64,000 nucleotides of DNA from Nematopogon swammerdamellus (Eukaryota > Arthropoda > Insecta > Lepidoptera > Adelidae): assembly GCA_946902875.1 (NCBI GenBank), contig OX336345.1, positions 13,175,395 to 13,239,394 of the forward strand, given 5' to 3'. Under the pieces are notes generated by a model. The model searched no databases. It saw only the letters and a list, made by a program, of their open reading frames with translations, and was not told where the DNA came from. Made by a program: the position numbers and the translations under genes. This document shows positions 33,545-45,000 of this stretch, piece by piece (the first letter of the stretch is position 1; every line of letters starts with the position of its first letter).

Positions 33545-34285
33545 GAAGGTCGAACTGTGTTCAGATAAACAATATACTCTCTTCATACTACTCGAAGAAA
33601 GTAAGTCACTGAGGGCGAGGCCGAAAGCCGAGCTGCGTTCAGGTAAACAATGTTCTCCCTAGAAGAAGTAAGTCACTAAAGGCGAGGCCGCCGGCCGAGC
33701 TGCGTTCAGGTAAACAATGTTCTCCCTAGAAGAAGTAAGTCACTAATTGCGAGGCCGAAGGCCGAGCTGCGTCCAGTTAAGCAATATCCGCCCTAGATGA
33801 AGTTAGTCACTAAACGCGAAACAGAAGGCCGAGTTGTGTTTAAATAATCGCTACTCTCTAGAAGAAATAAGGCGAGGCCGCAGGCCGAGCTGCTTTATTG
33901 TTTATTAATCATCTATAGGCAGCACACTGCAGTTAGACTCGTCAAGTTTTACAAACGATGTACTCTTTAGAAGAAATAAATCACTAAAGGCGAGGCCGGA
34001 GGCCGAGCTGCGTTCAGGTAAACAATGTTCTCTCTAGAAGAAGTAAGTCACTAATTGCGAGGCCGAAGGCCGAGCTGCGTCGAGTTAAGCAATATCCGCC
34101 CTAGAGAAGTAAGTCACTAGAGGCGAAACCGAAGGCCGAGTTGTGTTTAAATAATCGGTATTCTCTAGAAGAAATAAGGCGAGGCCGCAGGCCGAGCTGC
34201 GTTCAGGTAAACAATGTTCTCCCTAGAAGAAGTATGTCATTAAATGCGAGGCCGAACGCCGAGCTGCGTCCAGGTAAGCAATATT
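33545..34285 (+). repeat. Minisatellite array, direct half, unit 2
   Basis: Duplicate of 28200-28945 with scattered substitutions. Confidence 0.9.
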
Positions 34286-34374
34286 AGCAAAATTTTTTAA
34301 TTATAATTTATTTGATTTTAAATAATAATTTAATTATTTTTTTAGAATGAGAAATTCTTACAATTAATTCTTCT

Positions 34375-34815
34375 ATTTTTTCTAGAGAGTACATCGTATA
34401 CCTGAACGCAGCTCGGCCTGCGGCCTCACCTTTAGTGACTTATTTCTTTTAGAGAGTACATCGTTTACCAGCACGCAGCTCGGCCTTCGGCCTCGCCTTT
34501 AGTAACTTACTACTTCTAAGTAGCACTTTGCGGCCACGCCTTTAGTGACTTATTTCTTCTAGAGAGTACACCTTTTACCTGAACGTAGCTCGGCCTTCGG
34601 CCTCGCCTTTACTGACTAACTTCTTGTAGGGAGCACATTGTTTTCCTGAACGTAGCTCGGCCTGCGGCCTCGCCTTTAGTGACTTATTTATTCTAGAGAG
34701 TACATCGTTTACCCGAACGTAACACGGCCTTCGACCTCGCCTTTAGTTACTTACTTCTTCTAGGGAGAACATTGTTTACCTGAACGAAGCTCGGCCTTCG
34801 GCCTCGCCCCTAGCG
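34375..34815 (-). repeat. Minisatellite array, inverted half, unit 2
   Basis: Duplicate of 29030-29475. Confidence 0.9.
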
Positions 34816-35084
34816 ACTTGCCGTTTGTGACTTACTTTGTCCTTATGGAATTAAACGCGAGCGAAGCCGCGGGCAAAAGCTAGTAAAAAATAAATCTATG
34901 TGGGTGGACATGTCCGCTTTTGTTCGCCGCCTCCTCCTCATTATGAAAGTTTAAATTCATAAGGTACACGCCTATCTAGATAACTAACTACATATTATGG
35001 TTGGTTCTGTCTGTTGTCTACGCGGCTAAAACTCGTTAATACTACACCACTCACACAAAGCTATGGACCAGTGACTTAACTAAA

Positions 35085-35480
35085 ACAACGCATTCGAAAT
35101 AGTGGAAGCAATACTATGGTGCTAATAGCTGATTAATATGAGCCGCGGGGGGAGGGGGAGGGGGGGGGAGGCGCTGCCGGGCGAGCGAGCGGCGCTCGGG
35201 CTAGGCTATGCATTCGAAAGAAATAGTGGAAGCAACACTATCGTGCTAATAGCTGATTTATATGCGCCGGGGGGGGGGGGGGGGGGGGAGGGGACTGGGG
35301 GAGCGCCGCCGGGCGAGCGAGAGGCGATCGGGCTAGGTTACTATGCATTAGAAATAGTGGAAGCAGTACTATCGTGCTAATAGCTCATTTATATGCGCCG
35401 AGGGGGGGGGGGGGGGGTCCCACGCGAGAGGCCCGGGCGAGGTTAAATTACGCATTCCAAATACCGGACGCAATACTACT
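35085..35480 (+). repeat. ~115-bp minisatellite with long G runs, unit 2
   Basis: Duplicate of 29745-30150; G-run lengths differ between copies. Confidence 0.9.
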
Positions 35481-35787
35481 GAGCCAATCGATATTTTATA
35501 TACGGCAGGGGCGCGGGGCAGGGTATACGCGCGCTCAGTGTCGCTACCTGCGCCGCTCGGGATTTGGCTGAACTAAAATACCCGAATTTGTATACTTTTT
35601 CAGTAAAGTTGCGTCCGTGGTTGTGTTCACGGGTGTTTTCACAGAACGCTTCTAGATGGCATTAGAAGTCATTTCTAGTTAAAAGAACAGAGGTTGCAAA
35701 GTTGCGTCCGTATACGGAAGCCCAAGTGCGGTGGACGCAGTATTATATGAAAATTTTGTAATAGGTGGACGCAACTTTGTTCGCGGG

Positions 35788-35825
<38 letters not shown>

Positions 35826-35841
35826 TTCTTATCCATTTCAG

Positions 35842-36028
35842 GTACTCCACAAACCCGCGGGAGCTAATTATGAACTACAGTATTGACCCGCCAGGAGCAG
35901 CGGCAAGACGGGTCACAGAGATGCTGCAGAAGTTGATCATCAGTATTCATGGTGTGAAGTTGATACAGGCAGTCAACGTGGTCCCTCTTGAGAGAGGACA
36001 GGTGGATATTACCAAAGATCTAAAAAAT
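35842..36028 (+). CDS. Dcr-2: Dicer exon a (linker after helicase domain 1)
   Basis: Acceptor TTATCCATTTCAG; one base completes a codon, then YSTNPRELIMNYS, EMLQKLIISIH and DITKDLKN. Donor GTGAGT. It aligns with human Dicer YTSQPCEIVVDCG and the following helical region. Confidence 0.9.
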
Positions 36029-39000
36029 GTGAGTAATATTAGGATCGTGGTAGGGGTTCGGTGGTGCTATGGATCGACGTCTGATCGTGAAGTTAATCAC
36101 ACCCAGGCACTATCGGAACTTGTATAGTGTGAGTAGTGAGCGTTCGACCGTAGAGGATGGTCGTAGTTCGGTTTCCACGTAAAACTGTACCACGGACTAG
36201 GAAAAATAAGCTGGACCGCGTAACGCCTTGACCTTGGGCTAACTACACCATGCACAAACTGTTCCGTCCAACCTTCCGACTGATCAGTCCACACGCGCCT
36301 CATTCCAGTTCCGTCTGTAAGCGAGAGTGATTGTTCGAAATGCAGTATTGCACAGTCGTTTTGTGCAAAAATATAAGTTGCAAAGTGAACGATGACTCAC
36401 ATGGGATAACATATCATCGGTAAGTGGCCATTTTGAAGTGTATTTCGGTTTTTTTATATTTTTGTAACATCGATTCACTCGCCTTTGAAGTTGAACCATA
36501 GTGATGTTCATATAACTACTGACGTTTTATCGATAAAATTAAATAGAGTTAGCAGCGTCGGATAAATCAATAGAATTTATGTTTCATAAAATTTTTTGCC
36601 TGCATTGTATGGAAGATGAAATTATTATAAGTATATTTTAATCTTATCAACTTTTTCCTACGATCAGTAGTTTTCGAGCAACTAATAAAATAGGTTTCTT
36701 TGTCCCATTAGGGCTCATACCCATACTATGTGACTGATTTAGGGGGGGAGAGGGGGGTTCGAGAAATACCACATACCACGGTCAGTCACATGGGGGGAGG
36801 GGGGGGGGCTGTCTGAGCACATACCACGGTGGGTCACAAGGGGGGGGGGTCAAAAAGTGGGTAAAATCGGTCACGTAATATGGTTACAAGCCCTTACGGG
36901 AATCACTAATCTTGAAGTACTGAACGAGACATACCACATAGGTACTTAAAATTTTTGTCAAATGCCGTTGCTCGCACGCAACACACATTAGAGAATAAAT
37001 TTTGTAAGTCGTCCACACATACAAGTGTTTTAGCAATGTGTACTTTTTTTTACTACTTTGTAATCAAATAATCAAGTACCTAATTAAGTAATAAAAAAAT
37101 TTATTATCTTATAAAGTGGACCAATTTGCATGCGGTTTTTTTAAAAAAGCTTAAAATAAAAATTATATTACAAATTAAAAAAACGCCATGACCCTTAAAA
37201 AGTCTAAAATATATAATTTCCGTTTACTTACGAGTCAAGGGACCGCTAAGTAAATAAAATCCGTCATTTTCGCTAAGTAACATCCTCTGTATTCTCATTT
37301 TAAGTATAATCGGTCCACCGACTCCTTTAAGTAAGTAAACGGAAATTGTTTTTGACTTTGTAAGGGTCAGGGGTTTTTTTAAATTTATAATTTAACTTTT
37401 TATCCATTGATTTTCATTGCATTATATGACTTACTTACTTATTAATATTAGAACTGTTGAAAGATAGGAGTTAAAGTTATATGTTAAAACATTTCAAAAT
37501 TAGCTTTTTTGTACAACTCTTTTTTCTTAAATAATAATTATATTTTTTTAAGTGTGATAAAATTGATTTAATTAACGTTCAATTAAAATATTGTCAAAAA
37601 ATATACGATTTTTTTTCCAAAACTATGTATTATTTATTATTATATTTGCTGCCCTGTAATAATTTCGGTGAAAATAGTTATCAGTTTCAGGGGGCATTAC
37701 TAATTTCGGCGTTTTCAAAGGCGTATATCTCAAGAACATTATCATTATGTATTACATTACATTTTAAATAAAAAGACATTTAGTTTAGATAAAACACTTG
37801 AATTTCGTTGAAAGAAATATCAATGTTCAATACCTACTTTGAGTCAATACTTTAGGACATCACCCGCGCGACTGTCTGACAGACTGTTAGACTGCTTTCA
37901 GTATGGGCCACAGCGGGTGAGTGAGAATGAATAGTTGGGGACTGGCGGTCCACCTCCTCTACGCTTGCGTGTCGCTAAACTCAAAGGATGTGTGGCGGTG
38001 ATCTGTGGCGTATCAAATGTGTTGGAAGGAAGGTGTGGATCTAAGCTTGCGATGGCTTCACCGAACATATCCTGACCCATCGGCAGTAGAGGAGGGTATT
38101 AATCGAGGTCGGGACTAGCGAGTGGCCACTCTAAATTTCCCGCGCATGCTTCACGTTTCGGCTCGCATCAAGCCCTCGTCAGCTAGTCTGCGTTGACTAG
38201 GACGCGGGGAAACACCAGTCCCGCTCTCGACCTCCCTCTCTCTACCTATCCATATTCTGTAGCATGTTTCCAGTGACGTTTTCGAAGCTCTCTCCATGTA
38301 TGAGCTTAGCGTCAATCTTGGCAGCCCTAGATTCTTGAAAAGCCTGTAGAGCGACATTGCTGGTAGTCCTCTTGCTCCGACTTCCACAGCGAAGAAATCA
38401 GTCGTGAGTCCGTTTCTCACAATCCGGTCTACAAAGTTGCAGTACTTGTTAAGTTTGATGTTGTGGTCCTTCGGTATGTTACTTTCCCATGGAACTGTAA
38501 GTTCAACAAGTACTACATGCTTTGTCGCTTTTGAGAATATGAGTTTATCCAGTCTTAATGCTGTGGTACAGATTTCCGAAGGCATTTGGTAATGCTTCTC
38601 ATGTGTGTCCATCAACTATTCCCAATCCTTTGCTGCTCCCAATATTGAAGAAGGTTTAGTCCTATCTTTGGGCAGCTTATTGGCTCCAGGTTTCACAAAG
38701 TTGACCTTCTGGAAGCCGTTAGTGGTTTGCCCTTTCCTGGTATGTGCAATTGACAGGTTGATGGCCTCTCTGATGATTTGGAGGACTTTATCATGACGGT
38801 AGGAATACTGGCCTCGCTTAAGTAGTATTTTGCATCCGCATAACAAATGTTTCGCCGTGCCTACGAACTCCTTACGTGACGGGCATAGTCTATTTGTAGA
38901 TTTCCCCCATCTAACTAGTTTACTCGGGTCGGGGAGAGTAAGCTGGAATTTAAGTAGAACTTAAGCAGCTCAGGGGACCAGTTGTATATTATGGATTTCC

Positions 39001-42000
39001 ACTTCAATGCAGGAGGGATGCAGAAGTCGCCCACTGTTAGCCAATCATTCTGCATTTCTAGGTTTAAGGCGTGAAGTTTGAAGCCTTGTTCCATGTCCTC
39101 CTGAGCAAAACCTTTCAGTATTTCTTTATCAGACTTTGCTGTTTCTATGCCCAGTCCAAATCTATTGGTGCGTGTACCAACTTGGAATGATTTGTAGAAG
39201 TCGAGTCTCGATTCCAGTTCATCTGATAGCGATGTGTTGGGTAAGGCTTGAATAGCGCTATCATTGGAGTCTTTGAGTATACATCGTTTGGCTATTCTCG
39301 CCTTTTGATAAAATATCGACGGTTTCTTAATGTTCAGTCCAAAGTTTTGTGAGATCTGTACAGCGTTGACGAGTCAGCCGGGTGAGCCAGTCCAAACCAT
39401 GACTTCAGGAATCTGGTCACATAAGAGTCTAATTTAGTCAGATTTTGCTTTGTGAAGTCGTAGACGAGAAATGGCCATGAAAGTTTTGATGTCAGGTAGT
39501 TATCGTAAATCCATGCCTTTTGTGTACCCAGGAGGGGAAGATTGTCAGTTTGGCGGAGGCTCTCTTCGAAAAGTTGGACAATATCATCAGTAGGATGCTC
39601 CTTTCCTCTGCTGGTGATCCTTTTGCCCAAGAATTTAAAAGGGGCTTCATCAGCCACGGTTGCGATTGGTTTTCCGGCTACTGTTAGACCTGGATTGCTC
39701 GAGGTAAACTTTGACCCTTTCCTGGTTAAGCTCAAACAGTAGCACTTCGCTGGTTTTATCTTCATCCCTTTGGTCCATTCACAATAGTCATCTACCACCT
39801 TAAGAAGCGCCTGATTTTGCTTTGGATTGCGGGTTAACAGCGTAATATCATCCGCAAATGCCAGGATGGCCGCCATATATGTGTCTCCGAACCTGTATCC
39901 CCATTTGTTTTTTACTACAAGCGTATCAATTAGAATGTTGATAACAATTTTAAATGTGACAGGAGAGAGGCAGCAACCCTGGAAAAGTCCTATGCCGTAA
40001 CGAATTTCCGGTGTCTACTTATTTACAGTGCACGGCCGTATTTCCACTATATTTAATTATATATGTATCACTACATAAAACATTTTGTTAAAAATACGTA
40101 CCTATTAACATCGAGATCGTACTCACGAGTTTCAGTAGACGTGGTCGCCCCGCAAAATCGAGGCACGCACGGTTTCGTACTGTATGGCCGGCGATGATCA
40201 GTCCAGCTTATTTTCCCTAGTCCGTGAACTGCATATTGTGTTATTTATTTATTTTAGACAGGCAGCCTTGGCTTGATACATTTAAAATTTGTTGGGTTTA
40301 ATAATATTTAGAATTTATATTTTTTTTTATTTCTTTTAAATACAGCACATCAAGGTACATCTTGTTTATGGGCTGACATCACGGGACGCGGTTGTCTACA
40401 TCACCTTATTATAAAAAAAATTTATAAAAAAAATTATAAGGTGATTTAGACAACCACGTCAGGTTCCATAAAAAGAAGGGTCATGATATGACTTGTTTTA
40501 TAAGAATTGAAGACTTCAAAAAATATCAGCACATTTTTGTCATGAAAAACATGTTTTTTGTTTGAAACACTATTATAAAAAGGAAATTTTATCTGTCTAC
40601 CTGTAACGGGTAAGTAAGTTACGTAAGTAACGTACACCAGTGGAATCCCAAGGAAGGGAAGTTAAAAGAATGGAAAGAAGAAAAGAGAAAGGAGTGAAAA
40701 TGTATATTCTGTGGGCAGACAAACAAGAAGGTGGCCAACATGGTGACGGACACAATAAGTCAGATAAAGTTGTTGGGTCTGTTCGGAGGTTCGCTGTGCA
40801 TACTCGCCTACACCATCAGCCTGGAGAGGATCCGACGCAAGTGCAGTAGCCCGGAGGATAACCTCTTCTTCAAACACGTCATCACTCACATGCAAATGTA
40901 AATGCAATTTATATATATTTTTATTAGAAAAATGCAAAGCGAAAATCATTGGAAAAAATACATCCCGGCCAGGATTCGAACTACTACGCCACCGGACCGT
41001 TACGTATTATCTCCAAATTTTCGCTCTCTTGCACCTTCATGATGATGTCGCATAATTTTTGCGAACAGTCAACTTGCACGGTTCAATGTTGAACCTTATG
41101 CTGTCGTCACCAAAGTCGTATTTGGCATCGGACACTAGAAGTTGACTTGAGGTTTTTAATAATATTTTATGTTTATATGTTAGTACTAAGCACGTACTCG
41201 CTTTTTAAATATATTTTTATTAGAAAAATGCAAAGCGAAAATCATTGGAAAAAATGACTCAGGTTCGAATCCTGGCCGGGATGTATTTTTTCCAATGATT
41301 TTCGCTTTGCATTTTTCTAATAAAAATATATATAAAAAGAGAGTACGTGCTTAGTACTAACATATAAACATAAAATATTAGTAAATGCAATTTTATCACT
41401 ATACATTTTTATCCACTTTTCCACATTTGTTTACACTCCGGAATCGGAAGCAAGATTTGCAGAACAGATAGAACATGCTCAGAGTAAATGTACGTTGTCA
41501 CCTATCCACGGGTCAGTAGTGTCCGCGGCTGTGCTCGAACATGTCGACCAAGTTACATTTAGTGCAGTTTCATGTGACTCCATCCACCAAAACAAACATT
41601 TTACGCTGCACATGTCAAGTGTACCTATTGCACTCTGGTGGATCCATTAAACTCTTGATTGATATAGCATTTTTATATTTACCTATATATTTATGCAATG
41701 CGCCTATTTGAACGGTAACTGAACATTCAGGGCGATAAATTTAATCTAAATAATCCAAAAGTATTGGCGAGGCTTCGAATCCCATGTATGTATTACCATC
41801 GTGTCAGATGTCTGATGTCACCAAGCGAAGGATGAAAATTATTTTCATTGAATGTGCCTTGATAAGATATTTTTAAATTCTAGGGCACGGGCCGTATTAG
41901 AAAAGGAAATGAATGATGAAACTGGATACAAAAAAATCTTGAAATATTCATCAGAGCACATTCATCAAATGCTGAACGTTTTAAAGGAGTTTGATGAGAA

Positions 42001-45000
42001 AGTGTTCAAAAATAATGGTGAGTTTCATAATTTCATTCATAAAGAACATGGGGAGGGGAGATTCATGAATGCATGAGTGGGGACTCATGCATTCATGAAT
42101 CTCCCTGTGCATGTCGTAAAACGCGACTATTGGATAAGGACAAGAGGCCGTGCTAAAGGGCGACAGGCTCGCCACCTCTCCAGTACCTTGGCACGGTACT
42201 TCCACCGAGTCATGCAGCAGGTGGGTCTTCGTGCCTTACTTGCTGCTTGATCGATTTAATCTTGTTCAAATAGTTTGCGAAACGTGGTGGTCGGTGTTGT
42301 GCTGTAATTGACCAGAGTTCTTGCAGGACAACACCGATTACTCTGCTTACCCCAATTGTCAGGATTCAGCGTGTGTGATATGTATGTATGTATGTAAAAC
42401 ATAACAGTCTGATCTAATAATGTTCAATTCTCAAGACCAGAAAGTTGTCCAAGTCCGAGGTTAACTGACCTCTCCCTTGGTTCAGAATCTCGTAATGTTT
42501 CTTTTTCTCGTAATAGACTATTCCACTCAAATTTATTTATGTTCATTAGTAAGCAGATTACGTTGGCAGTATTTAAAAAAAAATAAACCTTTTTAAATCG
42601 TCGAAAAATACCAAGAACTTACAGAGATATTTACAATCAAAGTTTGAAGTAAAATGAATGTACTGCTAAACGGCCGCCGAGATGACCGCGGCGGGCACGC
42701 GCCCGATATGACGTCACACCGTGCTAGTCACCGCCACCGAGTGCGGACGCTCTATAGCAGATATCCCTTCTCATGACTTTAAACCATTGTTTTCGCAGAT
42801 TAACGTCTTCAGGTACTATTATAAATATTTTTTTGGTGTAGATGTTGTAGTTTTGTATACATTTTGGAACAAATAGCCCAGTGGATCAAGGCTTTGAGCT
42901 TTCATAAATTCATAATAGTATTTTTGTTTTATCGTTCGCTCATGTATCCTTTTTTTATATTAAGGACAGTTGAATATGCGTTCCAGTCTTTTTATTTTTT
43001 TAATATCTAACTAAAGTGATGACTCAAGAAAAGCTTAATGAACTTCATGCATAAAAAAATAAAAAATTTCATTTTTCGAAATACAAATGTTTAGCTCCGG
43101 TGTTGTATATTTCATCTAAACAAAAAAATTACAGGAACGTATATTGGACTGTCCTTAAGACAAGAAAAAAAATTGTAAAAATCGGATAAGGTTTAGGGGG
43201 CTAGAAAACATAAATGCCTTCCAGGGGGGGGCATACTAGCGCGGGGACGCGCGGTGTGACGTCACTCTGTCATTTGTCGCGGTAGGTCGCCGGTGGAATG
43301 TCTATTCAACATTTGGCTAAATATCTGCTCCGTTTTAAGAGTTTAAACTAGCAAACATACCTACTCTATATTCTGAACAACTTTTCTATCATATTAGATT
43401 TCCTAGAAGTAACATATTCATAATATACATTTCCAGAACACTTCAAAGTGAACAAAGATCGAAGAAGTCTGAGCGCCTTAATATTTGTGCGTCAGCGCTT
43501 CACGGCTAAGATTCTATACAACCTTCTGAAGGCAGTGAAAGAGGCCAACTCTGAAGAATACGAATTTCTGAAACCCAACTTCATCGTCGGGTTTAACATC
43601 AATCCATTTAATAATACCAGAGAACAGCTGTTTGAGAAGAAATGCAGCCAAAGTGCACTCTTACAGTTTAGTAATGGGTGAGTCCACATATTGATAAGCG
43701 TGTCCATAGGTAGTGCCTTCTACTCATAGTAGTACTGTATCTACAATAGTACCTACCCAGAAAAAATGGTAGATAATTAAGCAGATGGCTTTAGGGATCT
43801 AGTTATTAATTTAGATTAGTTCTGGCATGAACAAGTAGATCATGCTGTTAATTCAATACAATTTTTTTTTATAACATCCTACTATGAAAAACGAAGAAAC
43901 CAAGGCAAGTATGTAAGACCTTCTACCACCTTAATTCTTTGCGGTCGTTGTACGATTTCTGCATTTGATAAATTAATTATATATTTTTTTATTTGTATTA
44001 ATATGTATTGACGATGTAAGCCTATTACTAAATAAAAAACTTTGACTTTGACTACCCATAAAATGCTGTAGTCGGGTGTTTAAACAAATTAGAATGAACT
44101 TGAATTTTTATTTTTGTTTAATTATTTTTAGTGCTCAACCAATAGCGTAGTCTGTACATTTTTTCTTGAGAAAATGTCCGTTTCAAATTCTAGACAATAT
44201 AATATTATCTGATATTAAAGGGGGTACTAGGCAAAAGCACTTCGTATTTCCCTAACCATACCCATATTTCAAGTGATTTAACTATAGTTTATATTCCTAT
44301 AGTTAGGTAAAGTTTCAAGGTATAATTTGAATACATTATTTTTAATTTAATCTTATAAATTCCCTTAGAAATATGTGGTTGAAAAGTGGTAAAATCGTTC
44401 AAAAATGCCTTTGCTATTCCCTCGCCATTTTTTACAAATGCATCTAATACGAAAAATGCTTCATTGAGGTTAGAGTCAATAAGACTAAGAATCATCTAAA
44501 TAAATTCAAACGCTTACAGAATAAATGGTTTTTCACTGAACTATCTTTGAACATTCTAAATTTTGGGCCGTTGCCGTGCGCGAGCGTTTTTTGTATGGAC
44601 GTATTTGTAACGAATCTAGCAAATGCATTTTCGTACGTTTTTACCACTTTTCACCCACTTATTTTCAGAGAATTTACAAGATTATTTACACTAATCTATC
44701 ACACATTATATCTTCAATCTTTACCTAACTAAGTGTGATCGTGTGATTTTATATAAGCATATAAAATCACACGATGCCGATGCCGCGAGCTAGCCGGTCG
44801 CTCGCCTGAGTGTTGTTTGCTACAGCCACTGGCACAAATTAAAAAAAGAAGTCTTTATATTACAAATGCTTATTTATTTTACAAATATTCCAGATCTCAG
44901 AACCGCCGCAGCCGCGGTTCGTAAACGTACTTTACGGCTTTGAAATGTGATCTATACTGTATATTTTGTGTGTGTGTGTGCAATAAGAAAAAAATCATTC

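Larger units (their letters stand above)
33045..34883 (+). mobile_element. Non-autonomous Helitron, copy in unit 2
   Basis: Same element as 27701-29540 with small differences; same TC and CTAG ends. Present through segmental duplication rather than independent insertion. Confidence 0.8.
30506..35790 (+). repeat. 5.3-kb tandem duplication, copy 2
   Basis: Second copy of the unit at 25171-30458, with the same internal order. It ends in a TA microsatellite about 20 bp before the splice acceptor of the first visible Dicer exon (35842). Confidence 0.95.
36191..40226 (+). mobile_element. P-superfamily-like element with THAP exon (4.0 kb), nested in Dicer intron
   Basis: CACGGACTAGGAAAAAT... at 36191 is mirrored at the right end (40201-40226), 25 of 26 bases matching. 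Flanking octamers AACTGTAC and AACTGCAT agree at six of eight positions, fitting an eroded 8-bp target duplication. A THAP first exon begins 149 bp inside the left end, as in the 62.9-kb element (143 bp). No later transposase exon is recognised; an RLE-type LINE (38030-40013) fills much of it. The combination of a THAP domain with 8-bp duplications is that of P elements; the assignment is inference. Confidence 0.6.

Noticed and set aside
1..35841. Search for the missing upstream Dicer exons (ATP-binding and DECH motifs)
   Set aside because: No GTGSGKT-like or DECH-like exon could be recognised on the plus strand; they are outside the window, in the gap, or too diverged for me to see.
36420..40700. 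Search for a second THAP exon or P transposase body
   Set aside because: No C-x2-H plus AVPT exon and no RNase H-like transposase motif found; the P assignment rests on termini, target duplication and exon 1 only.
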